From assembly GCF_018294505.1 (NCBI RefSeq), contig NC_057811.1:407333652-407397651 (forward strand): DNA of 64,000 nucleotides, written 5' to 3'. The notes under the pieces were generated by a model. The model worked only from the letters and a program-made list of their open reading frames with translations. It did no database searches and had not been told where the DNA came from. How positions within the stretch are numbered: position 1 is the stretch's first letter; each line of letters begins with the position of its first letter. A program made the position numbers and the translations under genes. This DNA comes from Triticum aestivum. Its lineage: Eukaryota; Streptophyta; Magnoliopsida; Poales; Poaceae. Shown here in pieces: positions 43,090 to 54,260 of the stretch.

Positions 43090-43349
43090 CCTGGCATGTT
43101 TATGTCACCAACGACCTCCCTCTTCCTCCGACACTCGAACCGGTAAAACCTCCAGTTGCCTCTTTTCCGACGTCACCCTCATATGTGTTGTCGTTGGCTT
43201 TGGCACGCTCCTAGCGAAGTCCTTGTCCCTTCTACCCGCTCATAATTATGTCGATATGCTAAAAATGAAAAACGATGCAACTACAATTGAGTTTCTCTTG
43301 CTTCAGCAAACCCTATGCGTGCCCTCGCAAGAAAATCCTATGTGATATA

Positions 43350-44449
43350 TGATAAACCACAAGTATAGGGGATCGCAACAGTTTTCGAGGGTAGAGTATT
43401 CAACCCAAATTTATAGATTTGACACAAGGGGAGCCAAAGAATATTTGTAGGTATTAGCAGCTGAGTTGTCAATTCAACCACACCTGGAGATTAATTATCT
43501 GCAGCAGCGTGATCAGTAGCAAAGTAATATGGTAATTTTAACGGTAATAGTGATAGCAGTAGTTTTATAGAAAGTGCAACAATAACGATAGCAATGGTAA
43601 CTTATCAAGAACAATATAGGATAAATTCGTAGGCATTGGATCGGTAATTTGTTGGATGATATTCATCATGTGACAGTCATAACCTAGGGCGATACGGCAC
43701 TGGCTCCAGTTCATAAATATAATGTAGGCATGTATTCCGTAAATAGTCATACGTGCTTATGGAAAGAACTTGCATGACATCTTTTGTCCTACCCTCCCGT
43801 GGCAGCGGGGTCCAATTGGAAACTAAGGGATATTAAGGCCTCCTTTTAATAGAGAACCGGAACAACGCATTAACACACGGTGAATACATGAACTCCTCAA
43901 ACTACGGTCATCACCGGGAGTGGTCCCGACTATTGTCACTCCGGGGTTGCCGGATCATAACACGTAGTAGGTGACTATAACTTGCAAGATCGGATCTAGA
44001 ACATGGACATAATGGTGATAACATAAACGGTTCAGATCTAAAATCATGGCACCCGGGCCCAAAGTGACAAGCATTAAGCATGGCAAAGTCATAGCAACAT
44101 CAATCTTAGAACATAGTGGATACTAGGTATCAGGCCCTAACAAAACTAACTAGATTACATGATGAATCTCATCCAACTCCTCACCGACCAGCGAGCCTAT
44201 GAAGGAATTACTCACACCCGATGGGGAGCATCATGGAATTGGTGATGGAGAAGGGTTGGTGATGATGAAGATCGGAGATCCCCCTCTCCGAAGCCCCAAA
44301 CGGACTCCAGATCTGGCCTCCCGATGAAGAACAGGAGGTAACGGTGGTTCCGTCTCGTCGATCATGATAATTCTTTCTCCCTGATTTTTCTGGAAAAATG
44401 GGATTTTATAGTGTCGGTTTCAGAGTCTGCGGGGCCACCAGGTGGGGAC
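43350..44449 (-). mobile_element. Truncated LTR related to that of element A
   Basis: The stretch begins tgataaaccacaagtatagg and follows the LTR of A for about 1 kb with many differences (for example cacctggagattaattatctgc). Similarity stops near caggtggggac at 44449, before the GC hairpin and the final third of the LTR. It is a 5'-deleted LTR in element orientation, older or of another subfamily. No internal sequence of its own was found. Confidence 0.75.
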
Positions 44450-45029
44450 ATGATGTAGACCGAACCTCGTGGCGAGATCCGATCTGTCGTTGTTGCCCAA
44501 TCTTTCACGAAACTCCACCACTAGCAGTAGCAACCTCTCGCCCGCGCACGCGATGTACACGAAGTAGAGGGTTTGAACCTTGCGGCCCAGCACGAGAAAA
44601 CCAATCTCGGCGAAGGTGCTCACGCCCAAAACAATTTCCACGAAGAGAAATCGCAACACAGAGGTTTTCTAAAGATCCCTCCAAAACATGATACGGGTGT
44701 CTACCCAGAAAAACACATCGTGTCTATTTCATAAAAAATAACCTAAGCTTTACAATGACGCATCATGGCTTTATATATTAGCCAATCCATCTGACTTGAG
44801 CAACAAACCGAACTATTCATCAATTGATATCTCTCATGGCTAAACATCAAAGGGAACTAATTCTGTTGTAGGTTCGTGTGTCTTCTCTGATTGCATGGCA
44901 GGTGGACCCCATCCAATTTCCTTTAAGGAAAGAAGACTCCATGTGCTGCATCTTCTACATGTTCCTCCCTGATACGTCTCTTTGCCCGGCAAGAATAAAT
45001 ATAAAAATCTAAATTGCATTGATTTCCTT
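44450..45029. other. Unassigned DNA between LTR fragment and LINE
   Basis: There is no gene. 44450-44700 has retrotransposon-like words (cgcccgcgcacgcgatg, aatctcggcgaaggtgctcacgcc) but no ends. 44700-45030 is AT-rich and includes a tgatacgtctctttgcccgg phrase. Confidence 0.4.
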
Positions 45030-45192
45030 CTTTTTTTGAACAGAACAAGGCACCAAAAGGTGCCCAATATCATTAACAGGTCATAACAACAGTACAAGAG
45101 AGAGTACATATGGCTTGAATAGAGATAGGGAAAAGGGAAACAACCAAAGAAAATGAGCTGTTAAAAGCTAGCAAAGATAGGTTGACCAAAAG

Positions 45193-48100
45193 TCAACCAG
45201 ATGAACTACATCTAGAACAGATGTGATACACATGAACTGAGACGCATACAAGAGAAGTAGCATCAGCCAAGCTTAACACAAATGTGACTGATGGCCACCA
45301 GCAAGCTAAGCTCTTTGTAGACTTCAGTAATAATCGACTGTCTGATGTTGAGATGCAGACCTGAACTAGTAGCAGAAAGGAGAGAAGAGCTGCCTGAACA
45401 AGAATCCATCCTGCTGCTAGAAACAATACACTTTGTGCACCTGAAAACCTGAAAAAATTAAAATCACCCAAAATGGCAGACACTGGACAGTCATCGAAAG
45501 CATGAGAGTGAGAGGAAGAATCCAGAATAGAACCACGAACAGACTGAAAAACCTGCTGAGCAAGGTTGTGAGCAACTTCATTCAGGTTCCTAGAAATATG
45601 AAATACTTGAGAGTTAAGATGAGCAGTAGATGTAACAAAGGAAGCCAGTTCTTTTCTGATGTTCCAAGGGGCAGCCGAATGGGTTATCTTCCTAGAAGCC
45701 ACAGCTGAAGCTAGAGAGAGACAATCAGTTAAAAATGTTGGTTGTTGTACACTAAGACTGGCTGCTAAATGAGCTGCATATGCAAGAGCAACTGCTTCTG
45801 CTTGAATAGGAGTAGAAGTAGGAGGCGCTGAAGCTTGAACCTGAATGTTAATTTCTCTCCGAGGAGAAGGTATGCAAAAGTAAACTCCTAAACCTGTCTT
45901 TACTTCCCCTTGAGCAAGACCTGGAATTTTTGAAGATCTAAAGGTTGCATCAGAAAAGATTTTAGTACCATTAATCAACATATCAGATTTAAGAGTCTGC
46001 CCTTGTTTAGGAACAACCTGAGCCTCAAGATGGTTTTTAGCACAAATCTGATTATTAGAAGGGAGGAAAGAATCCTCATGCAATGCAATGTCAATATGAG
46101 CAGCAGCAATATGCACTTTGTAAGGAAGACATCTTTTCCTTTCAAACAAGAAATCATTTCTAGCTTTCCAGATACACCATAAAAAGTTCAAAACATTTTG
46201 CAAGGAAGCATAAGGATGACCCATAGTAACCATATGAATGAGAATAGCGTGCATTGAATTATGGCCCTGAACAAGAGAGACGGATCTGAGAAACCAAGGA
46301 GCAGAAAACCAGGCAGCTCTAGCAAAATCACAAAGAAAGAAGAGATGAAATTCATCCTCTTGCAGGGCACACCTACAACAAGTCTGAGAAATATAGTGAA
46401 AAAACGGCCTGCTCTAATACCTGCCGGCAAAGCTTTACTAAGAAGCCTCCAAGCAAAAGTTTGGACTTTAGGCAACAAATTTTTCTGCTTCCAAATGACT
46501 TTGAGAAAGTTATTTAACTCAAGAGAAACCTGAAGAGGAGCAGTTCTAGGATGAGAGTGAATGGCTTGCAAACAAAGGTTGTAGGCAGCTTTAGAAGAAC
46601 AAATCCCATCAGGAGCCAAGGGCCAACAGATCAAATCTTCATTATTATCCTCAATGATATCAATGTTAATTATTTGAGAAGCAAGAGGCTGCTGAAATAA
46701 AGAGAAAATAAGTTGATGATTCCAGTTTTTTTGCCCAGGCAGCCAAAGATCTCTAACCAAAGAAGGATAAATAAAACCTGCTTGTTGAGTTATAAGAAAA
46801 TCATGAATGGAATTCCAAAAAGGACACCAAGGCATACTCCACAAAGAGATGTTTCCTTTAGTAAGCTGATAGAAAGCATAATCTTTCAGTTTGGGAAGCA
46901 TTTTTAAAACAGAAGCCCAGAAAGCTGACTTAGGAGGGGCCACAGTGGCCTTCCAAATAGTAGCAGTAGGAAAGTATTTAGCCTGAAGAACACGATATAA
47001 ATGAGAAGAAGGGTCTTTAGCTAACCTCCAGGACGCAGCAAGAATTAGGCTTTCGTTTATTGCTTTTAAGTTTCTGATGCCTAGTCCACCTTCTGCCTTA
47101 GAACTGGTGATATCCCTCCAAGCTCTGAGACAAAGACTCCTCCTAGAATCTGCTTCTCGCACACCTGCCCACTAAAAATTCCTAATGATAGCAGTAAGTT
47201 TGGCAATGAACTTCTTGGAGAACAAAATATTAGCCATGTAGTAAACCGGGATAGCAGAGAAGACAGAGCGAATAAGTTCAAGACGAGCAGCATGGGAAAG
47301 CATGTTAGCCTTGTAAGAGGGAAGCTTCTTTAAAAATTTATCTAACACAAAGTTGTAAGCTACACCTCTATTTTTAGCAGGCAAAATAAGAGGGCGGCCC
47401 AAATGAGTGAAATTAGCATCAAGATTAGCCACAGGAAAAATAGACTTAATGTCATTGATAATGGCCTGAGACACATGAGAACTAAAAAAAGATGGCAGAT
47501 TTATTCCAATTAGGGGTTTGACCAGAAAGATCACAAAAGTGTTGAATCAAGTTAGCCATAGTCTGAGCTTCCTGAAAAGTAGCTTGCCCGCAAACCAAAA
47601 GATCATTTGCAAAAAGGAGGGAATGCACAGAAGGGCAATTTGGACCAAGAGAAATTTCCCTTAAATGACTAGCCTGCAAAGCTTCATTGAGCATAATTGA
47701 AAGTTCATTAATAGCAAGGACGAATAAGTAAGGAGACATAGGACAGCCTTGTTGGATTCCACGGAAACTTTTAAACTTTTGAGAAGGCTGGCCATTAATG
47801 AGCATAGAGAACGTGGGAGAAGAAATGAATGCATAGACCAAATTAATGAAATGACCATGGAGCCCTTTACTTGACAGAGCGTAAACAATAAAATTCCATT
47901 CATAGCGATCAAAAGCCTTTGCAAGATCAATCTTAAGCATGAAAGCATCCTATTTCCAAGATTTGAGAGAAAAAGAGTGAGCAATCTCTTGAGCAATAAT
48001 AATATTGTCACTAATCCTTCTACCCTCAATAAAAGCTTGTTGAGTAGGGTCAATAAAATCTGGAAGGTGAGGTTTGAGCCGATTAGCCAAAGATTTAGCA

Positions 48101-49653
48101 ATGATTTTATAGAGCACATTACAAAGACTAATAGGCCTATAATCCATGGGCACAAGAGGAACCAACTTTTTAGGGATGAGAGCAATATTGGTGTCATTAA
48201 TATGAGAAGGAAGAGTGGCAGTAGAATAAAAATTAGACACAAGCTGAGTTACCTCATCTCCAATCCAATCCCAAGTAGCTAAATAAAATTCCACATTGAA
48301 GCCATCTGGCCCTGGAGAAGCATTGAGTTTCATGTCCTTAAGAATCTGAAAAATCTCATCTTTATCAAGGACAGAATAAGTAGGATTGTCATTATCATTA
48401 GACCATTGGGTAAGAGGGAAAGGCATGTCCATGTTGTCATTAGAAGAAGAGAAAATGTGTCTAAAATAGTTAACAAAAGTATGCATGATGGCGCCAGGTT
48501 TGAAATGGATAATGTCATGCTCATCTTTGATTGAACAAATAGTATTTCTCTTTCTACGTTTAAGAAAAGCTTGGTGAAAAAATTTAGTATTACGATCACC
48601 CTTAACTGCCCAATTCTTCTTGCTACGTTGCTTATAGAATTTATTAACCTGAGTGAGAGTTTGCTCATACCTGGCGGTGAGAGAGTTTTCCAGAACCGGG
48701 TTTTGCTGATGAAGAGGAAGCTGTTGTAACTCATTAATCCGGGCCTCCAAATCTGCTAGGTTGTGCTGAAGGGGTTTTTTCTTCTTGCACCAAATTTTTA
48801 AAGAACCTGCCAAAGAAGATGATTTTGCTGCAAAAGAAGGGAAAGAACTAGCATTCCAAGTATTTTTGGCAAAAGACTGAAAGTCTTTCTCCATGAGCCA
48901 CCAATTCTCAAATTTGAAAATTTGCTTAGGTTTCACAAATTTACTCTCAGTAGAAATTAAAATAGGAGCATGATCACTGAGAATGATGGGAAGGTTCAAA
49001 ACTTAGGTATTAGGATAATAAGAGCACCAATCAGAATTAACCAAGCAACAATCGAGGCGTCTATGAATAGGATTAGAAGTATTCTGCCTACCACACCAAG
49101 TATAAGCAGGGCCACTAAAGACAATGTCAAACAAGCCATAATTTTTAACCAAGGATCGGAAAGCATGCATCCGATAGTAGTTGATATTACCAATACAACC
49201 ATCAACATCATACAGGATATCATTCAAGTCTCCCATACATATCATGGGTTTACCTAGACTATCATATACAAAAGCAGCCACTTGGTCCCAGCTGGCATTA
49301 GTCTGCCTATGATACGGGTCACCGTATATACAAATGAGGCAAAATTTGACCCCAGAAGCTACATGGACTACATTAGCTAAGATATAGTGAAAAGCAGCGG
49401 TATGAACAGAAACTTTGAGCTCATCAGTCCACATAAGCCAAAGACCACCCGAGGCACCTCTAGAAGGAACAACAAAAGCATTAGAAACATCAAACCTATT
49501 AACAAGATCAACTGAATGGACTTCGGAGGATTTAATTTCTGAAACAAAGGTTACCTGAACATTAGTGGACCGCATCAGATTAGCAAGGTAAAGCATGCAC
49601 TCACTGCCAAGGCCCCTGCCCATACCTCGGCAGTTCCAAGCAATGGCCTTCAT
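45193..49653 (-). pseudogene. LINE ORF2: endonuclease, reverse transcriptase, zf-RVT, RNase H
   Basis: ORF2 starts [14 protein letters not shown] at 49653. The APE-type endonuclease shows [23 protein letters not shown] and, after a stop at 49003, LSDHAPIL. The RT follows with KNWAVKGDRNTKFFHQ, LNASPGPDGFN and PMDYRPISLCNVLYKIIAK. Next are IDLAKAFDRYEW, GIQQGCPMSPYLF and LLFANDLLV, where FADD is expected. Zinc-binding parts lie at 46400-46500 (VIWKQKNLLPKVQTFAWRL). RNase H is at 46254-45500 (IFSDATF, AEAVALAYAAHLA, HISRNLNEVAHNLA). There are at least three in-frame stops (49003, 47950, about 47172) and at least two frameshifts. All domains are in the usual order and none is missing. Confidence 0.88.
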
Positions 49654-52072
49654 GGCGCATGAGGTGCGTTAGGACCATGCGCCGCTGCCCAAGAAACTGA
49701 GTGAGCCATTCCTTCCCCCTCATGGTCACTGAGCTGCATATCACCTGCCTCCTGACGGCTGCGAATATCAACCGTGTCACCTTGGCCAGTGGAGCTAATG
49801 TTATCTTGATCTTCCATTGTGGTTTGACCTCGGGTGTCAAGTGTGCGACCACCAACATTCAAACCCAAATGGTGGAGGCGATCAGTTCTAGGAGGAGAGA
49901 TAGGACCTTGGTAGGAGCTGTCTGCATCTGCACTAAGAGAGTTTGAAGGCGTCCCAATCGGCCACAGATCATGGCTTGCTCCTGCCTCATTGCCTTCTGC
50001 CAAAGAAAATCTGCTCTGATCCGTAACGGCCCCGAGACCCACAATTGCCACAGGTTTGATGCTGCCTCTGCACAACACACTGCTATAGCCCACCTGACCG
50101 GTGCCACTGTCACGGTGCCAAGTGGTAGAACCATAGCTACGGCAAGGAAACTGGTTGAAAATGGGACACATACCTCCAGGTCTCCTAGTTGGGGGAACAT
50201 CCCATCTACTAACTCCAAATCGACGGCGGCGCCCCGAGCCAGATGCATCTCCTGCAGCAGGGGAAACTGGCTTGATTCTTGTTTGAGAAGCACCGGCACG
50301 GGCAGTAGCTGCAGATCCTCCGGAGCACTGAGGAGAGGCAGCCATGGGACTCCCACCAGTCGTAGTGAAGAGGGGGGCGACTCCGATTCGTGGCGGACCG
50401 AGTAAGCCCGAACCAGAGCCGGGAGGTGGAGCTGCCTCAGATGTGTCTCAGGCTGGGCCCGCGGCAAATCGGTCGACCGCCGGGCATCCCTGAGAGCCGG
50501 CTGCACCATCTTCTTCCACAATGAGCTCAAGTATCTTCAGCGGAGGCAAAGGAGGATCTGGAAGAAGAGCAAGGGGGCGCTTGGGGCTGAGTCTTGGAGG
50601 AGAAGAGGAGCTGGGATGAATAGAAGGACCATAGTTGCCAGAAATTTGGGTCGATCGGGTCGAGGAACGGGGTCGCGGGACGCGGATCGCCACAGTTGAA
50701 ATTGAGGGTCAAAGAAGGCTACTCTTCTTCTTCTTCGGGACGCTATTTGGCATCGCGGGACGCGACCCCGCTACAACCGGGTCGAAAATCCGGGTCATTA
50801 CATTCCTAAATCCCCCAGAATTTGCGCATCTAATAACTATTTCCATTAAATTATCATCATTAAAGGCTCGTAAGTCAGATGACGGCTACTTCGGCGTGAT
50901 TTCTCAACTGCCTGTTTCTTTCACACGAAGCGTGATGTTCCTCTCTAATACCTCTATTGTCTTCTTCTCTTCCTTGGCAAAGCTTACGCCATGGATCCAT
51001 GTAGAATCCTCTAGCCGCCCAGCACTCTCCACCTTCCAGCCACGGATTCTCAAGCGGGTTGCCGATCTCGTTCGATGTTTGGAGGGAGCGGGACTAGAGA
51101 GGCCGAATATGGCAGCGGACAGCTCCATGGCCGGCCGCCGACGGCCAAGTGGCAGATCGCCCCGCCCTAGTGCCCTAGTAAGGCTTAATTTCTCACGAAT
51201 CTTCATGCATACTCTTTGCTTCTTCCATACCAATCCGGATCAGCACCCATCGATCGGGATCGCGACCCATCCAAGGACCCAGCTCGACCCTACCTCGCCC
51301 CCGACCCTCGATCCGGGTCGATCGACCCCTGGTCAGGGATCGCATCGTCGACCCGCGAACCAGGCTACTATGCGAAGGACTAATGATTCCTTTCCCACTA
51401 AACCTATTATTCTCCATATTGGCAGGAATTGCAGTGGAAGCGCAGTACTGCGGATTGAGAGGAGCAAACTGAGCAGGCAGACTGAGCAAATTTGGGGGAG
51501 AAATAGGATTTGCAGGTTCATGCTGACGAGAGGTGTCCAGGGTTGAAGATGGAAGGATAACTGGAGTGGACTGAATGAAAGTAGAAAACTGACCCTGCTG
51601 AAGCTGAATGTGCTGAGAAGCCTGCTGGCCCAACACTGGCCCATAATTCTGTCTGAGAATATTCATCTCTTCTCCAGGAGTGTACTGGAGGTCCATAAGA
51701 AGCATTTGCGTCCCCCGACTGAGCCGGGTCAGGCAGAGAGGCAGGCAGGTGAATTTGTTTGTCAGGGAATTGCATTGCAATGTCTCCCGTTTTATTGCAC
51801 CGCCCTATGTCTGCCTCAGAAATAACTGCAGTAGGTGGAACTGTTGATGCTAGAAGATTGTGCTCACCGCTTTGACTATGAACAGTGCTCTGTTGAAGTT
51901 GAGACGGAGGAACTCTTTCCTGAACCTGTTGCTTACTTGCTTCCTTAGATGAATTACCCTGTTGTAACCTCTGAATTTGCTTGTTAATTTTCCGTAATGA
52001 CAACTCCTTAGGACCAACATCTCTGCATTTTTCCTCAGAACTGACCTTAGTTTTCCCTTTAGCATCCTCCAT
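49650..52072 (-). pseudogene. LINE ORF1-like region, fragmented
   Basis: The region upstream of ORF2 holds minus-strand frames rich in Ser, Gln, Gly and Pro. 52072-51518 starts MEDAKGKTKVSSEEKC and has a Lys/Gln-rich helical part (LSLRKINKQIQRLQQ). A piece at 51233-50904 has DSTWIHGVSF, and 50345-49650 ends in [11 protein letters not shown]. The final TGA overlaps the ORF2 ATG. Frames are broken several times, so it cannot be read as one protein. A CCHC knuckle, usual for ORF1, was not found. 50640-51360 is GC-rich with repeated gggtcgatcg words and could contain a small insertion. Confidence 0.5.
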
Positions 52073-53620
52073 CACTATAAGAAATATGTTAACTTGCGAC
52101 CATCACTATTGGTCGCTGAAAGGTCGTTGTTTTTTATTTGTGACCTTTTTGTGACCAAAAACAGATGGTCAAAAAATGGCAGTCATAAACTGAAATTAAC
52201 GACCTTCTCTGTGAGAAGGTCGTGGAAGGCAACGACTAAAACAAAAGGTCATTGGTTCAACGACCTTCTGTTTTGGTCACTGGCTGTCTGCCCAGGCCAC
52301 GTCGGATCCGACGTGGCAAAACTGCGACCAAATGAGAAGGTTGTTGATAAGAATCAGCCCGGTCCAGTTCAGTGTTTTACATGGGCCGAGCCCAAAGATT
52401 CAGCCTTTTACATATATTTTCCCTATTAATTTTGGTCAGCTACATGGGCCAAGCCCAACATTATAGCCTTTTTATTTCCAGGTCCGTGGTCCTTTTTTGG
52501 ACCAATTCTTTTTTTGGTCGCATCTATTTCTCAATTGGGCCTCGGCCTTTTTACAGTCAATTTCATTAATTATTATTTTTTCCTTGTGAATATTATTTGG
52601 AAAATGGCCTTTTTAGATGCCAAATACTATTAGGTCCCACTTGTCAGGTTCTAATTAAAGATAGCCAAGGTTTAATTTCCACACAATTATTTCAGTCAGA
52701 ACAGCAAAGAAATGAAAATTATCAAACCACATGCCAATTTTGGCTAATAGCACAATCTTTACATAATTCATTTCACCATTGCATGTGATACTATCACAAC
52801 ATATAACTACTACTACAAATATACTCCAGACTTCGTCACTTCAAGCCGAAGCTCCTTCAATGAGAGGAAACACCATTTCTGGATATGTTCGTACAGGCTA
52901 AACAAAGGCATCTAACAATAAACCAAAAGAGTTAGAAACAAAATAAAAACAAAATATAGAAAGCAGCTAGGGACTAAATCATGAAGCATCTCTACATGTA
53001 ACATGTAACAATAATAACCACAAGGACCAGCTCACAGAAACAACACAAAAGACAAGATCACAAAAGACAAGATCGCATAGTTGTCGTCCCGCACGGTCAC
53101 CACCTCCACCCCGAGCATCCGCATGTGGCCCGCACCACGCTATCCCCACGTTGGACACCGCCGCGTCGTTGTCGTCGTCAGTGCATCCCCGTCGCACCTC
53201 GCCGCCCCGTCGTCGCCGGTGCTCCCCGTCGCCCGCCTCTTCGTCTTCCTCCCCGCTGGACTACATCGCCCCTCGCCGCTGCCCGAAGGCCTCCCCATCG
53301 CCGGACCACCCGCCGTCGCTGCTCGTCGCCGCCGCCTGGAGCTCCTCTGCCTCGTCTATCGCCCCTTCCTCGTCTCCCCCTCGACGGCTCCACCGAGCCA
53401 CGCCGATCCCCTGCCCGCCAATGCCGATGAGGGCCACGCCCTCCCCTTTCTCCCCTGTCCTGCACGTGCACTGGTGTCGTCCTTCATCGCGCTAGCGCGT
53501 GCTCACCGCGTCTTTAGCCGCGCCCGGTGACCCCCCTGCGGCTCTCTGCACCCCGAGCGCGCCCGCAACCGCCGCGTGTGGCCGTCCCTGCCCGACTGCG
53601 CTCCGCGTCGCACCGGGCGA
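52073..53620 (+). mobile_element. CACTA DNA transposon end, truncated
   Basis: It starts CACTATAAGAAATATGTTAACTTGCGACC. CACTA followed by a aagaaatatg stretch is the terminal repeat of many grass CACTA elements. The first 300 bases are packed with subterminal words on both strands (ggtcgtt, cgacctt, ggtcact). 52370-52560 has duplicated acatgggcc(g/a)agccca segments. 53080-53520 is a C/G-rich region with no transposase. The matching right end (CTTATAGTG) was not found before gypsy element C begins near 53620, so C probably removed it. The element is non-autonomous. Confidence 0.7.
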
Positions 53621-53745
53621 TGAATCAAAGTTAAGCCGGCAAAGTGAGACCCGTCGTGCACACTGTTGAAACAATCAGAAGAACTCGTTATAAATCAGAA
53701 AAACTTAGGGGCTTCCGGTTCGAATACGACCAGAGACCCGTCCCA

Positions 53746-54133
53746 AAGGGGTTATGCTAAGATTCGAATGCGATCATATAGCCCCCAGTGGGTGTGGCGA
53801 TGCCAATCAAGAGGGTACCGACAGCTATGTTCTCTTTGGTTCGAATACGACCCATGTTTGAACAGGAAGCCCCCAAATGACCTTAAGAGTTGTTTAACGA
53901 CGCTGATTCGAATACGATCCACGTCGGTTCCCGAAGGGGGTTGAACTATGATTCAAATATGATCAAAGAAAACTCCCCAATGAGCTCGGCACTTTGCCAA
54001 TCAAATGGGTATCGATAGCTATGTTCTCTTTGGTTCGAATACGACCTATGTTTGAACAGGAAGCCCCCAAGTGACCTTATCGCGTATGGCTAGATTCGAA
54101 TACGATCATAAGCCGGATCCTCCTTCAAGTTAT
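53746..54133. repeat. Two 194-bp repeats with TTCGAATACGA motifs in element C
   Basis: A block starting at 53801 (tgccaatcaa, then agctatgttctctttggttcg and acaggaagcccccaa) recurs at 53995, 194 bases further on. The motif (g/a)ttcgaatacga(c/t)c, or close variants, occurs seven times (near 53718, 53761, 53841, 53909, 53951, 54034, 54094). It lies between integrase and the missing 3' LTR. Confidence 0.8.
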
Positions 54134-54260
54134 CCTGTGATCTTGCAATGGAAACAACACGTCCACCTTTGGAGGATAAAAAAGGACAGAGGTCCTGCTT
54201 TATTGCTTATTATAATATATACATGGCTATAGAAATATATACATTATGAGAGCCGGTGGC

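Larger units (their letters stand above)
45030..52072 (-). mobile_element. L1-type LINE, nearly full length, inactive
   Basis: On the minus strand the order is ORF1-like region (52072-49650), ORF2 with endonuclease, RT, zinc-binding and RNase H domains (49653-45193), and a 3' end with a short A-run (plus-strand ctttttttg at 45030-45038). Stop codons and frameshifts occur throughout. The upstream end is cut by a CACTA element exactly at the presumed ORF1 start. No TSD can be tested on that side. It is unusually complete for a Triticeae LINE. Confidence 0.85.

Noticed and set aside
53081..53530. Pro/Arg-rich ORFs on both strands
   Set aside because: C/G-rich low-complexity part of the CACTA element without transposase motifs or conserved residues.
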